Of a stretch of 64,000 nt of DNA, positions 35,073 through 44,633 are shown piece by piece. Each line of letters starts with the position of its first letter. Position 1 is the stretch's first letter. Origin of the DNA: JAUIAI01 sp041396585 (GTDB taxonomy: Bacteria > Pseudomonadota > Gammaproteobacteria > Burkholderiales > Burkholderiaceae_E); NCBI GenBank assembly GCA_041396585.1, contig JAWKYG010000010.1, positions 131,685 to 195,684 of the forward strand, given 5' to 3'. The position numbers and the translations under genes are program-made. The notes beneath the pieces are model-generated. The model ran no database searches, was not told where the DNA came from, and saw only the letters and a list, made by a program, of their open reading frames with translations.

Positions 35073-35201
35073 CGCGGAGGTGGGGGCGGCTTCTGGTGCT
35101 ACGCGCAAGTCGGCCGTGCGCGAGGCCGGTCCTGCGGATCAATGTCCGCGGCCGACATGCATTCGGGGCGGCGGGATACGGCCTTGCCGGAACTTCGGTG
35201 G

Positions 35202-36413
35202 TCAGCTACCGGGCAGCCAGAAGCCGAATCTTGCGCCCCCCCGGCCTGATGGCCCGGCGATCAGGCGGCCGCTGGCAGAAGTGATCAGATCGGCCGTGAT
35301 CGACAGGCCAAGGCCGGTTTGCGACTGAGCAGAGTCTTCGTGCAGACGCACACCGCGCTGCCAGGCCGCAGCATATGCGGCCTCGTCGGGCAGGCCGGCA
35401 CCGTCGTCGTCGACCAGGATACGGATGCCGTCGTCGTCATCGGCCAGCGTGACGACGACGCTTTGACATGCGAAGCGGCGCGCGTTCTCGATGATGTTGC
35501 CCAGCGCGCGCCGCAGCGCACGGGAATCCAGCCTGGGCATGACCCGGGGATAGCCGATCCGGCGCGTCAGCAGGTGCGGTGCCGTCATCCTGGCCTCATC
35601 GAGCAGGCCGTCGACCAGGGTCACGAGTTCTCCGGAGTTCCATCCATCGCTTCGCTCCTGCGCCTGATCGATGCCTTCGAGCAGGGTGACCGCGTGCAGG
35701 ACGCTGCGTTGCATCAGCGCGATCATGCGCCCGGACTGGGGCAGGGTCTGCAGCGACGGTACCTGGGCCAGATCATCCAGGCCAAGGCGAATCACCTGCA
35801 ATGGAGATCGCAGGTCGTGGACGACCGAATGCATCTGCCGGTCGCCTTCGAGCAAACGCTCGAGTTCGGCATTGGTATGGGCGATGCGGTCATCGAAAAC
35901 CGTTTGATCCTGGATCTGTTCGAGCAACACGATCTCGCGCGTGACTGCGGCGGCGATGTCTTCCAGCAACGCAAGATCGGCCGGCGACCAGCTTCTGGGC
36001 CGGTGATCGATCGCGCAGAAGCTGCCGATCACATGACCACGGGAGTCGACGACAGGCGTGCCGGCATAGGCAATCACCCGCATGTGCTCTATCGCGAGGT
36101 TCGTGCGGACGCGGTCGTCCGCGCGCGCGTCCTCGACGATCAATGCCTCGCGACGGTGGACGACTTGCTGGCAGAAGGAGTGGCTCAGGGGGGTTTGGCG
36201 CGATAGGGCAATCGGGCCCTCGAGTCCGTGCGCAGCGGCAAAGAACTGGCGATGATCATCCACCAGCGATAGCAGGCTGACCGGAACACCGAGCGCCTGG
36301 CTCGCGATGCGCGTGAAACGCTGCAGGGACGGCCGCAGCTCACCGTCCATGAGGCCGGTCCGCGCCAGGGCTGCGAGCCGGTCCGGATCGGCGAGCGCGT
36401 CCGATGTCATCAT
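35202..36413 (-). CDS. GAF-domain sensor histidine kinase
   Basis: 403 residues. A GAF domain (about 20-165, ALGVPVSLLSLVDDHRQFFA, and GTPVVDSRGHVIGSFCAIDH) is followed by a dimerisation helix with HSVVHDLRSPLQVIRLGLDD. An ATPase domain has ALRRALGNIIENARRFACQS (N-box), ILVDDDGAGLPDEA (G1) and TGLGLSITADLI (G2). It is cytoplasmic, with no membrane segment. It starts at the ATG overlapping the stop of the upstream hybrid kinase (ATGA), so the two kinases are translated together. Confidence 0.88.
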   Translation of the reverse strand: MMTSDALADPDRLAALARTGLMDGELRPSLQRFTRIASQALGVPVSLLSLVDDHRQFFAAAHGLEGPIALSRQTPLSHSFCQQVVHRREALIVEDARADDRVRTNLAIEHMRVIAYAGTPVVDSRGHVIGSFCAIDHRPRSWSPADLALLEDIAAAVTREIVLLEQIQDQTVFDDRIAHTNAELERLLEGDRQMHSVVHDLRSPLQVIRLGLDDLAQVPSLQTLPQSGRMIALMQRSVLHAVTLLEGIDQAQERSDGWNSGELVTLVDGLLDEARMTAPHLLTRRIGYPRVMPRLDSRALRRALGNIIENARRFACQSVVVTLADDDDGIRILVDDDGAGLPDEAAYAAAWQRGVRLHEDSAQSQTGLGLSITADLITSASGRLIAGPSGRGGARFGFWLPGS

Positions 36414-37858
36414 GGTCTGCTCTGCGTCATGGCCTGATGGATCGCCGTGTTGAGCCCCGCCAGCGACACCGGCTTGACCAGATGGTCGTCCAGCCCAGCC
36501 TCGCGACTCGCCTGCAGATCGGCGGCGCGCCCGAAGCCGCTGAGCGCGATCAGCACCAGATCGCGGGCGTGCTCGTCGGCGCGCAGTCGCCGTGCAAGCT
36601 CATGACCGCTGATGTCCGGCAGGCCGATGTCCAGAAGGACGACCTGTGGCCGCTGCTCCTCGATGGCCAGGATCGCCCGGGCGCCGCGATCGACATGGCT
36701 GACCTGATGACCCTGGATCTCGAGCAGCATCGCCAGGCTTTCGGCGGCGTCGGCATCGTCATCGACGATCAGGATGCTGTAAGTGCGCTCGCCGGTGTTC
36801 GCGGCGCGGGCATCGGTGGCAAGCCTGTCGCCAGGCGCCCCGAGCGGCAATGACATCTCGAAGGTGGCGCCGCATTCGCGGCCCGGACTGTGAGCCGATA
36901 GCCGCCCGCCGTGCGCCTCGATCAGGTGACGGGCCAGAAAGAGGCCTATGCCCAGGCCCTGGTGCTCTCCGACCCGGGCCTGCGAGCCCCTGGCGAATTT
37001 GTCGAATAGCTCACGGGATTCGGCATCATCGAAACCACGACCGCTGTCCCGGATGGCGAGCCTGACCATGTCGCCATCGCGTTGGAGCTCCAGCGCGATG
37101 GCGGTATGGGGCGGCGAGAACTTGCAGGCGTTGTCCAGCAGGTTTCCGATCACTTGCGTCAGGCGGACCAGGTCGCCCGTCACCGGCGTGGGCGCGTCGC
37201 AGTCTGAGCAGGTGACCCGTATGCCTTTGGCGGCCAGGCTCGGACCGAGATTGTCCAGTGCCATCTCGATCGCTTCCCTGAGATCGATCGTGTGCATGTC
37301 GACCGACACCGAATCGTTCTGGATCCGGGCGACATCGAGAAGATCATCGAGCAGGCGCCGCAATTGCGCCACCTGGCGAACCGCGATCCGTGACGCGTGA
37401 AGCACACGATCGTCGTCAGGCAAGGAGGTGGTCATGACCTCTAGCGCGCTGGTGATACCGGCCAGCGGATTGCGCAGCTCATGCGCCAGCATGGCCAGGT
37501 AGCGATCCTTTTGCCGGTCCGCCTCGACCAGCGCGCGTTCGGCCGCGCGTCTGTCGGTGATGTCGCTGAAGGCCACGGCGAAGCCTCGCTCGACCGGCGT
37601 GGCGACGGTCCGAAAGCCGCGGCTCAGGCCGTCCCGGTCATAGTCGAACTCACGAATCGCGACTTCACCAGTTTCGGTTACGTGCTTGTAGAGGTCGAAC
37701 AGGCCTTCATCGCGATTGCCTGGCATTTCGACGAGCATGCGCCGACCGATGAACCAGTCCGACGGGTGACCGACGATTTCGGCGGCCGCGTCGTTGACGT
37801 AGATCCAGGTGAAATCGATGATCTCGCCAAGGCTGTCCCGCACGGCCTCGAAGACCAT
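36410..37858 (-). CDS. PAS hybrid histidine kinase with receiver
   Basis: 482 residues from the ATG at 37858: PAS (about 1-110, IVGHPSDWFIGRRMLVEMPG), HisKA (YLAMLAHELRNPLAGITSAL), ATPase (QVIGNLLDNACKFSPPHTAI, GLGIGLFLARHLIEAHGGRL) and a C-terminal receiver (SILIVDDDADAAESLAMLLE, VVLLDIGLPDISGHELARRL). The ATG is already inside the PAS core, and the frame is open upstream to 37943 without an ATG (TSLDRSPDGF). An N-terminus at 37977 in another frame plus one indel is likely. Otherwise a non-ATG start is used. It is coupled to the GAF kinase downstream. Confidence 0.85.
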   Translation of the reverse strand: MVFEAVRDSLGEIIDFTWIYVNDAAAEIVGHPSDWFIGRRMLVEMPGNRDEGLFDLYKHVTETGEVAIREFDYDRDGLSRGFRTVATPVERGFAVAFSDITDRRAAERALVEADRQKDRYLAMLAHELRNPLAGITSALEVMTTSLPDDDRVLHASRIAVRQVAQLRRLLDDLLDVARIQNDSVSVDMHTIDLREAIEMALDNLGPSLAAKGIRVTCSDCDAPTPVTGDLVRLTQVIGNLLDNACKFSPPHTAIALELQRDGDMVRLAIRDSGRGFDDAESRELFDKFARGSQARVGEHQGLGIGLFLARHLIEAHGGRLSAHSPGRECGATFEMSLPLGAPGDRLATDARAANTGERTYSILIVDDDADAAESLAMLLEIQGHQVSHVDRGARAILAIEEQRPQVVLLDIGLPDISGHELARRLRADEHARDLVLIALSGFGRAADLQASREAGLDDHLVKPVSLAGLNTAIHQAMTQSRP

Positions 37859-38053
37859 GAATCCGTCGGGTGAGCGGTCCAGGCTGGTGCGGAAGATGGA
37901 CTTGATGTCGACCTCGGTCCAAAGAGCGCTGCCGGCCGGGTCTCACGGGCGCCCGCCGATGCGTGTATGCGCATCATGATGCCAGCCGCGCCGCCGCCCC
38001 GGCAACCACCCTGATGCGATCAGGCCTTTGCGCGCCAGCGAGCGGCTTCTCGC

Positions 38054-41038
38054 TCAGGCCTTGGAGACCCGGCACAGATAGGTCTTCAGGTTCGAATGGC
38101 CGGAGACCGGATCGCGCTGTTCGAGATCGGTCAGATAGTTGACCGATCGCCACGGGTGATAGGGCTGGGCCGCATCCCAGCCGATCGGCACGAACACGGC
38201 CTGCTCGCGAATGCCGGCATGCAGCCAGGCGCGCGCATTGATGCTGCCGTGCGCGGTTTCGATCGTGATCTCCTCGCCATCGGCAATGCCTTTGGCGCGC
38301 GCGCGCTCCGGATGGATCTGCACATAGAGATCCGGCCACATCTCCTGGGCCTGCCACGAGTAATGGGTCCAGGAATGGAAGTGCGCGGCGGGCGCACGGC
38401 CGGTGATCAGTTCGGTATCGAAGCCGCGCGCGCGCAGCTGGCGCGACGGTGAGTCGTCGCCGGGCTCGCGAATGCGGATCGGGCGCCAGGCCGAACCGGC
38501 ACGTTCCAGCGGCGGGCGTTCCCGGTCGCTGGCCTCCACCCAGGGCAGGTCGATGAGTTGCTCGCGATCTGTGTAGAACTCGGGCAGCGCATCCAGGCCC
38601 ATCGCGCGAAAGCGTGCATCGAGTTCCTCGGTCCAGAACTCCAGCTTGCCGCTCTTCGTGGGGAAGCGATGGCCCTCGGGTGCACCGGGCGCGGTCGTGC
38701 CCTCGAGGTAGAGTGTTTCGATCTCTTCGTCGTCTTCGTGGAACAAGGGCGTGCGCACCCAGCGGGTCGGCGCCTCGTGCAGCCGCTTCTGGGTGCAGCC
38801 GCGCATTTCGGGCTCGCGAATCATTTCTTCGTCCCAGAACAGCGCGGAGTCCTTGTATTCCTCTTTCAGCACGTCGCCAAAGCCCAGGCGCCTGCCGAGT
38901 TCGATCCAGATCCAGCCGTCCGGCCAAGCCTGGCCGGGCGGGTCGATGACTTTGTCGATCCAGATCACGCGCCGGTCTTCGGCGGCGCGGCCGATCTCAC
39001 CTTTTTCCACGCCGGTGGCGGCCGGCAGCACATAGTCTGCGAAGCGGCTGGTCTCGTTCTCGAACAACTCGATGTGCACCAGCAACTCCAGTGCCTTGAA
39101 CGCATCGCGCAGCCGGTCCTGCCCGGGCCAGGCTGACATCGGATTGTTACCGGTGATCAGCGCGGTCATCGGGTAGGGCGTGCCCTGGGTCATGGCCTCC
39201 AGCCACGAGGTGACATTGTTGCCCAGCGAGGGTCTGGCCGGCGCGACGCGGCGCTCGATCGGCGCATTGGCCACTGTGGGCGAACCGGTGCCATAGTTGT
39301 GATAGGTGCCGCCCTTTCGGCCCCAGTTGCCGGTGATCGCGGCCAGGAACATCAGCGCGCGGTTGGTCTGCGCGCCATTGACATGTTGATTCAGGCCGCG
39401 CCCGCCGAAGATCACGCAGCCGTCGGCCCGGGCGATCTCGTCGCCCAGCGCACGGATCTGCGCGGCCGAGATGCCGGTGACCGCGGCCGCCCATTCGGGG
39501 GTGTAGCCCTTCTCGAACAGGTAGTCGCGCCACTGCTCCCAGCCGAGCACCCAGTTCGTGCAGAAGAGCTGGTCATGCTGATCGGTGCTGAAGATGTGAT
39601 GCGCAAGCGCCAGGGCCATCGCCCAGTCGGTGCCGGTGCGGATCGGCAGCCAGAGATCGGCCTTGCTCGCGGTGACATTCAGGCGCGGATCGACGACGAT
39701 CATCCGCGCGCCGTTCTTGATCCGCCAGTCGTTGATCATCCCGAAGTGCACCGGTCGTGATTCGGCCTGGTTGTCACCGAAGTACACATACAGCCGGGCG
39801 CTGCCCATGTCGGTGGGCGTGTAGCTGTTGCCGCTGCCGTTCACACCCTGGGTGAGCACATAGGCGAGCCGCTTGGCCTCCGAGCAGAAGGCCTCTGTAT
39901 CGCTGTAGTTCGGTGTGCCCCACATCTGCTGGAACATCACGATGTAACCGCGCCGAGTCAGCGTGCCGGTGCGGGTGCCGGCGAAGATGCCGAGGGTTTC
40001 GGGGCCGTGGCGCTCACGCAGCGCGATCAGTTTGGCCGCGATCTCGTCCAGCGCCTGTTCCCAGGAGATCGGCTCGAAGCGGCCCTCGCCGCGCGCGCCC
40101 ACCCGCTTCAGCGGCCGGGTCAGTCGTTTCTCGCTGTTATAAAGCTGCAGCATGAATTGCGACTTCGGGCAGACCTTGCCCTTCCAGAGCGGATCGTCTT
40201 CATTGCCGGTGACGCGAACCACCTTGCCGTCGCGCAGGTGATACTGGGTGGGGCAGCAGTTGAAGCAGATGTTGCAGCCACCGGGCACCACGGTTTCGGG
40301 CTGGCGCTGATCGCGCTGCGCGCGGTAGGGGAACTGAACCGCTTGCGGCTTCAGGTGGATCTTGCGAAGGGGGTCATCGACCACGCCCGGCCGGTGCCCG
40401 CCGATGATGCGCGCGGCCGCGCCCGGCGTAGCCGAGGGTGGCGTACCGGCGCCGGGAACCTCGCCCGTCTCATGGCGCTCACCAATGCCCGGGCGCTCGC
40501 GCAAACGCTCGACGAAGATGTTCGCCGGCCCCAGCAGAAAGCTGTCATGATCGAGCGCACGCCGGCCCTCGGTCTCGATGCGCCGCAGATGCGCATCGCG
40601 CTCGCCGAACGTGATCGCCTCGCCCGGACACACGGTGGCGCAGGCCGGGCGCCGGCCATCGGCACGGCGCTCGCTGCACAGGTCGCACTTGATGGCGTGG
40701 TGGTCGTGCGCGTCATAGCCCATCGCGCCGTATGGGCAGGCGATCACGCATTCGCCGCAGCCGGTGCAGCGGGATTCGTCGATCGAGACCACGCCGGTGT
40801 CCGGATCCTTGCGGATCGCCTTCGGATTCACCGGGCAGGCGCGCAGGCAGGCCGGGCGTTCGCAGTGCTGGCAGGACAAGGTCAGAAAATCGAGCCCCGG
40901 CTGCTCGGTGTCACCGAGCCAGACCACCCGGTTGCGATACTCGCCCGGGCCGAGCCCGTGCTCGCTCTTGCAGGCCGCCTCGCAGCTCTTACAGCCGATG
41001 CAGCGCTCCAGGTCGATCATCAGGGCCAGGCGTGACAT
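38054..41038 (-). CDS. Molybdopterin oxidoreductase fused to a four-cluster ferredoxin domain
   Basis: 994 residues. Residues 1-150 form a DmsB/NrfC-like ferredoxin with four Cys motifs (CIGCKSCEAAC, CQHCERPACLRACP, CTGCGECVIACP, CDLC...CATVCP). After a linker, the catalytic subunit of the DMSO-reductase superfamily begins near residue 250 with a [4Fe-4S] motif, GGCNICFNCCPTQYHLRDGK. EAFCSEAKRLAY supplies a likely Cys ligand to Mo. The C-terminal cofactor-binding domain ends NLKTYLCRVSKA. There is no Tat signal, so the enzyme should face the cytoplasm. Catalytic and electron-transfer subunits are normally separate genes. The membrane anchor gene lies just upstream. The substrate is unknown. 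Confidence 0.9.
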   Translation of the reverse strand: MSRLALMIDLERCIGCKSCEAACKSEHGLGPGEYRNRVVWLGDTEQPGLDFLTLSCQHCERPACLRACPVNPKAIRKDPDTGVVSIDESRCTGCGECVIACPYGAMGYDAHDHHAIKCDLCSERRADGRRPACATVCPGEAITFGERDAHLRRIETEGRRALDHDSFLLGPANIFVERLRERPGIGERHETGEVPGAGTPPSATPGAAARIIGGHRPGVVDDPLRKIHLKPQAVQFPYRAQRDQRQPETVVPGGCNICFNCCPTQYHLRDGKVVRVTGNEDDPLWKGKVCPKSQFMLQLYNSEKRLTRPLKRVGARGEGRFEPISWEQALDEIAAKLIALRERHGPETLGIFAGTRTGTLTRRGYIVMFQQMWGTPNYSDTEAFCSEAKRLAYVLTQGVNGSGNSYTPTDMGSARLYVYFGDNQAESRPVHFGMINDWRIKNGARMIVVDPRLNVTASKADLWLPIRTGTDWAMALALAHHIFSTDQHDQLFCTNWVLGWEQWRDYLFEKGYTPEWAAAVTGISAAQIRALGDEIARADGCVIFGGRGLNQHVNGAQTNRALMFLAAITGNWGRKGGTYHNYGTGSPTVANAPIERRVAPARPSLGNNVTSWLEAMTQGTPYPMTALITGNNPMSAWPGQDRLRDAFKALELLVHIELFENETSRFADYVLPAATGVEKGEIGRAAEDRRVIWIDKVIDPPGQAWPDGWIWIELGRRLGFGDVLKEEYKDSALFWDEEMIREPEMRGCTQKRLHEAPTRWVRTPLFHEDDEEIETLYLEGTTAPGAPEGHRFPTKSGKLEFWTEELDARFRAMGLDALPEFYTDREQLIDLPWVEASDRERPPLERAGSAWRPIRIREPGDDSPSRQLRARGFDTELITGRAPAAHFHSWTHYSWQAQEMWPDLYVQIHPERARAKGIADGEEITIETAHGSINARAWLHAGIREQAVFVPIGWDAAQPYHPWRSVNYLTDLEQRDPVSGHSNLKTYLCRVSKA

Positions 41039-41115
41039 CGTCGGTCTCCGTCGGGTTCAGGCGGCAGCCGCGCCGGCATGCCTGCCGGCCATCCAGCCAT
41101 GTTGAGCGCTTGGCA

Positions 41116-41919
41116 TCACCAGGCGCTCAGATGCCACCAATAGATCTCACCATCGCCGGCCGCATAGCCAGCGAAGAACAACACCACGATCACATGCGTG
41201 AGCAGGGCAAGCAAGAACAGCCAGGCCAGCGCCATGTGCAGCGGCCGCCACCAGGCCTGCGCGGCGGGCACCGAATGGCGTGCGCCGATCAGCACCGACT
41301 CCTCGCGCGCCAGGCGCTGATAGGCCCAGGCCAGGCGAGGCGAGCGCAGCCAGTGGGCGAGGGTGACCGAGAACAGCGCCTCGTCGGCGCGCGGGTCCAG
41401 CCGGCTAAGCAGGGTGGTCTTGGCCGCGATCAGTGCGCGCAGCCGATTCTTCAGCGCGGGATCGGGGGGGGCGAACGGAGCACGTTTGGTGCCCAGCGTG
41501 GCCGCCATCATCGGCGCCACGCGGATCCGCGCATAGGCGCCGCTCAGCAACAGCAGCGCCAGACAGATCACCATCACCAGCGGCGGCCCGGACAGGCTGA
41601 CCGACGCATGCAGGCCCACCAGCAGCATGCCCGACAGGCTGGTGGCCACGTGCATGATGAACAGGCGGTTCGGTGAACGGCTGCGGCCCGAGCGTTTGCC
41701 GGCCGAGAACAGAAACGGGCCGAGCAGCAACAGCGCACCGGCGATCGCGGCCGATTGCAGCCACGGTGAGCCGGGCCGCATCTGATCGGCGGGCAGATGG
41801 ACGCGCAACATGACGAAGGCGGCCAGCACCAGCACCACGGCCACGGCCGCCATCACCAGATGGCGATTGGCCAGATCCGGACGACGCGCGCCAGCGGGCG
41901 AATGTATCGAAGCGGTCAT
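41116..41919 (-). CDS. Membrane anchor subunit, probably b-type cytochrome
   Basis: 267 residues (start MTASIHSPAGARRPD at 41919; the open frame upstream looks non-coding). It has membrane segments near residues 20-38, 53-70, 84-103, 110-130 and 230-252. His residues lie in the helices NRLFIMHVATSLSGMLLVGL, GLHASVSLSG, RPLHMALAWLFLLALLTHVI, and are plausible heme ligands. It precedes the fused Mo enzyme by 77 nt on the same strand, so it probably passes electrons between quinone and that enzyme. I do not recognise a named family. Confidence 0.65.
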   Translation of the reverse strand: MTASIHSPAGARRPDLANRHLVMAAVAVVLVLAAFVMLRVHLPADQMRPGSPWLQSAAIAGALLLLGPFLFSAGKRSGRSRSPNRLFIMHVATSLSGMLLVGLHASVSLSGPPLVMVICLALLLLSGAYARIRVAPMMAATLGTKRAPFAPPDPALKNRLRALIAAKTTLLSRLDPRADEALFSVTLAHWLRSPRLAWAYQRLAREESVLIGARHSVPAAQAWWRPLHMALAWLFLLALLTHVIVVLFFAGYAAGDGEIYWWHLSAW

Positions 41920-42197
41920 CGACGTGTGTTCTCGCAAATCCCACAGGGTGTTCGACCGGCCCTGGCGACGGCGATGGCCACGGGCCGGACGAGGCTCGAT
42001 GGCCTCATTGTGCCTGCGGTGCCGATGGTGCACGATGGCCTTATGCTGCCCGCGGCGCCGATGGTGCGCGCCGGATCACATGGGATCATGTCGGGCTCGC
42101 GTGCCCGGTCCACCGGATCACCGCCTGCGCCGTTTGGCATTCGGGCCCGTTCCCGGCGGGCATCGGCAATGATTCCCCTGGCAATCGGCGGTATTCC

Positions 42198-42686
42198 ATG
42201 AAGCAATCCATGATCTGGCTGCGCGCGCTGGCACTGTCCTGCGCATTGGCATTGTCGGCCTGTGCCGTGTTGGTACCCGAGGATTCTCCCGTGGTCCGGG
42301 TGGCTGGTCTGCGGCCGTTGCCAGGCAGCGGCCTGGAGTTGCGCTTCATGCTGGAATTGCGCGTGCAGAATCCGCGTGAGCAGCCGCTGAGCTACGATGG
42401 CATCGCCGTGTCGCTCGATCTTGACGGCCGTGGTCTGGCCAGCGGTGTGGCCCAGACCAGGGGCACGATCGAGCGCTATGGAGAAGGCCTCGTGCAGGTG
42501 CCTGTCACCGTGTCACTGATCGGTGCGCTGCGTCATGCATTGTCCAGGGCAGGGCGCATGGAGCGCGGCGAGGCGCCCGATGAACTCCCGTATACATTGT
42601 CCGGCAAGCTCGGCGGCACCGACGGCACGCCGGCGGTGCGTTTCGTCAGTGAGGGTAAGCTGTCGTTGCCCGGGCCGCTGCCCTGA
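42198..42686 (+). CDS. LEA type 2 (WHy domain) lipoprotein
   Basis: 162 residues with a lipoprotein signal ending in LALSACAVL. An LEA14/WHy-type beta domain follows (ELRFMLELRVQNPREQPLSY, VSLDLDGRGLASGV). Bacterial LEA2 lipoproteins are envelope proteins of unclear role, sometimes desiccation-linked. It is divergent from the Mo operon, with a 278-bp upstream gap and no sigma-54 element that I could see. Confidence 0.8.
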   Translation: MKQSMIWLRALALSCALALSACAVLVPEDSPVVRVAGLRPLPGSGLELRFMLELRVQNPREQPLSYDGIAVSLDLDGRGLASGVAQTRGTIERYGEGLVQVPVTVSLIGALRHALSRAGRMERGEAPDELPYTLSGKLGGTDGTPAVRFVSEGKLSLPGPLP

Positions 42687-42759
42687 AGTGTGGCGCGGGC
42701 CTCCTGCCGGTGCCACCGGTGTCCTTGCCCGTCATGCCATCGAATGAGGTCGGCCCGCC

Positions 42760-43392
42760 ATGATCATGTCCTTCCACCTCTGGCTCGCGTTTATGCTTGC
42801 CTCGGCGGTTCTGCTGGCGATCCCCGGCCCCACGATCCTGACGGTGGTCAGCTATTCGATCTCCCATGGGGCGAGGGCGCGGCTCGCGCTGGTCGCGGCG
42901 GTGGCGCTGGGCGATGCCACGGCGCTTTGCTTCTCGCTGCTCGGCCTCGGTGCGCTGCTGTCGCTGTCGGCGTTCTGGTTCACGGCCGTGAAATGGGTTG
43001 GTGGTCTGTATCTGATCTATCTCGGGGTTCGGCTGTTCATCAGCGGCTGGCGCGGTTCGCCGCAGCCGGCCGGGCTGCCTGCATCGGGCATGCGCCGCCT
43101 GTTCTTCGATACCTGGCTGGTCACCGCACTGAATCCGAAGGGCATCGTGTTCTTCGTGGCGTTCCTGCCGCAGTTCATCGATCCGGCACGCCCTGCGACA
43201 CCGCAGCTCTGGCTGCTGGCGGTCACCTTCGTTGTGCTGGCGGCCCTCAATGCCGGTCTCTATGCGGTGTTCGCCCATGCAGCGCGTTCGCTGTTGGCCA
43301 GCGCGGCCGCCCGGCAGCGCTTCGAGATGGCGGGCGGCTCCCTGCTCACGTTAGCAGGCCTCTGGGCGCTGAGCGCCCGCCGGGCCGGCTGA
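42760..43392 (+). CDS. LysE/RhtB family exporter
   Basis: 210 residues with six membrane segments. It carries the LysE/RhtB signature IPGPTILTVVSYSISHGARA near residue 22 and FDTWLVTALNPKGIVFFVAF. It exports amino acids or derivatives across the inner membrane; the substrate is unknown. A second ATG two codons on is also possible. Confidence 0.88.
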   Translation: MIMSFHLWLAFMLASAVLLAIPGPTILTVVSYSISHGARARLALVAAVALGDATALCFSLLGLGALLSLSAFWFTAVKWVGGLYLIYLGVRLFISGWRGSPQPAGLPASGMRRLFFDTWLVTALNPKGIVFFVAFLPQFIDPARPATPQLWLLAVTFVVLAALNAGLYAVFAHAARSLLASAAARQRFEMAGGSLLTLAGLWALSARRAG

Positions 43393-43405
43393 GCATCCCC
43401 GGGCC

Positions 43406-43993
43406 ATGAACGACCGGGGCGCGATCCTCGAGTCCGGGCGGCTGCGGTTGCGGCGCTGGCGGGATGCCGATCGCGCGCCGTTCGCGGCGATCAATGCCGA
43501 TCCCCGGGTGATGACGCATTTCCCGGCGTCGCTGTCGCGCATCGATAGCGATGCGCTGATCGAGCGCATCGAGTCGCACTTCGATGCCCACGGCTTCGGG
43601 CTCTGGGCGCTCGAGCGCCAGCAGGATGCGGCCTTGCTCGGCTTTGTCGGCCTGGCCGTGCCCCGCTTCGAGGCCGCCTTCACGCCTTGCGTGGAGATCG
43701 GCTGGCGCCTCGGGTTCGAACACTGGGGGTACGGCTATGCGTCGGAGGCGGCGGCGGTCGTGCTCGCACATGGTTTCGAGACGCTGGGCCTGACCGAGAT
43801 CGTCTCGTTCACGGTTTCGGCGAACGGGCGCTCGCGCGCGGTCATGGAGCGGCTTGGCATGCGTCGCGATCCGGCCGGGGATTTCGAGCATCCGGCGCTG
43901 GCGGCGGGCCACCCGCTGCGTGCCCATGTGTTGTACCGCTTGAGGCGGGATCAGTGGCGTGCCGCGCGACCGGCGGGTGAACCGGGAAGGTGA
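43406..43993 (+). CDS. GNAT family N-acetyltransferase
   Basis: 195 residues of the RimJ/RimL-like GNAT type: LESGRLRLRRWRDADRAPFA at the start and the acetyl-CoA loop WGYGYASEAAAVVLAHGFE. It also has VVSFT-like and NGRSRAVMERLGM motifs. Acceptor unknown; small molecules or protein N-termini are typical. It follows the LysE gene by 13 nt, probably in the same transcript. Confidence 0.87.
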   Translation: MNDRGAILESGRLRLRRWRDADRAPFAAINADPRVMTHFPASLSRIDSDALIERIESHFDAHGFGLWALERQQDAALLGFVGLAVPRFEAAFTPCVEIGWRLGFEHWGYGYASEAAAVVLAHGFETLGLTEIVSFTVSANGRSRAVMERLGMRRDPAGDFEHPALAAGHPLRAHVLYRLRRDQWRAARPAGEPGR

Positions 43994-44110
43994 TAGGCTT
44001 GCCCGTCTCGGGGCTCTACATCCGGTCTTGCGGAAACCTCACCAGCGCAGTGTCGGTCACGCGAGTTGGCTCGTCCGCCCGTCAGGGCGAAACCGTTCAA
44101 GGAGTCTGCC

Positions 44111-44593
44111 ATGTCCAATCGCATGCCCAACCTGACCGCGCTGCTCGGTCTGCTCGCCGTCGTCGGCTATCAGAATCGCGACAAAATCGGTGCCATGATC
44201 GACAAGGCGCAGGAGGCCCTGGCCGGGGCCACCGGCGGCGCCGGGCGCGCACAACCCGCCGAGACCGCCAAGGAGATCGGCACGGTGTTCGGCCGCTCTG
44301 GCGGCGGCGACTCGCTCTCCGGCGGTCTTGGCGAACTGATCGATCGCTTCCGCAATGCCGGCGAGAGCGAAACCGTCGATTCCTGGGTGCGCCCGGGGCC
44401 GAACCGGCCGGTCAGTGGTGCGTCGCTCGAACGCGCGCTGGGCCCGAGCCTGATCGAGGAGTTGTCGGTCAAGACCGGCCTGGACCCGCAGGAGATCCTC
44501 AGTCGCCTGTCGAACGACCTGCCGCGCGCGGTCGATGACTTCACCCCGGACGGCCGTCTGCCGAGCGCCCAGGAGGCCTCGCGCCTTTGGTGA
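44111..44593 (+). CDS. YidB family (DUF937) protein
   Basis: 160 residues starting at ATG 44111 behind AAGGAG. It matches the YidB pattern: a short N-terminal helix (LTALLGLLAVVGYQNRDKIG), a Gly/Ala linker, GGLGELIDRFRNAGESETVD, SWVRPGPNRPVS and a C-terminal helical domain with TGLDPQEILSRLSNDLPRAV. Function of the family is unknown. Confidence 0.85.
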   Translation: MSNRMPNLTALLGLLAVVGYQNRDKIGAMIDKAQEALAGATGGAGRAQPAETAKEIGTVFGRSGGGDSLSGGLGELIDRFRNAGESETVDSWVRPGPNRPVSGASLERALGPSLIEELSVKTGLDPQEILSRLSNDLPRAVDDFTPDGRLPSAQEASRLW

Positions 44594-44633
44594 GCCGGGC
44601 CTCGCCGTGGCCGGCCGCCCCGGCCCGACTGCC

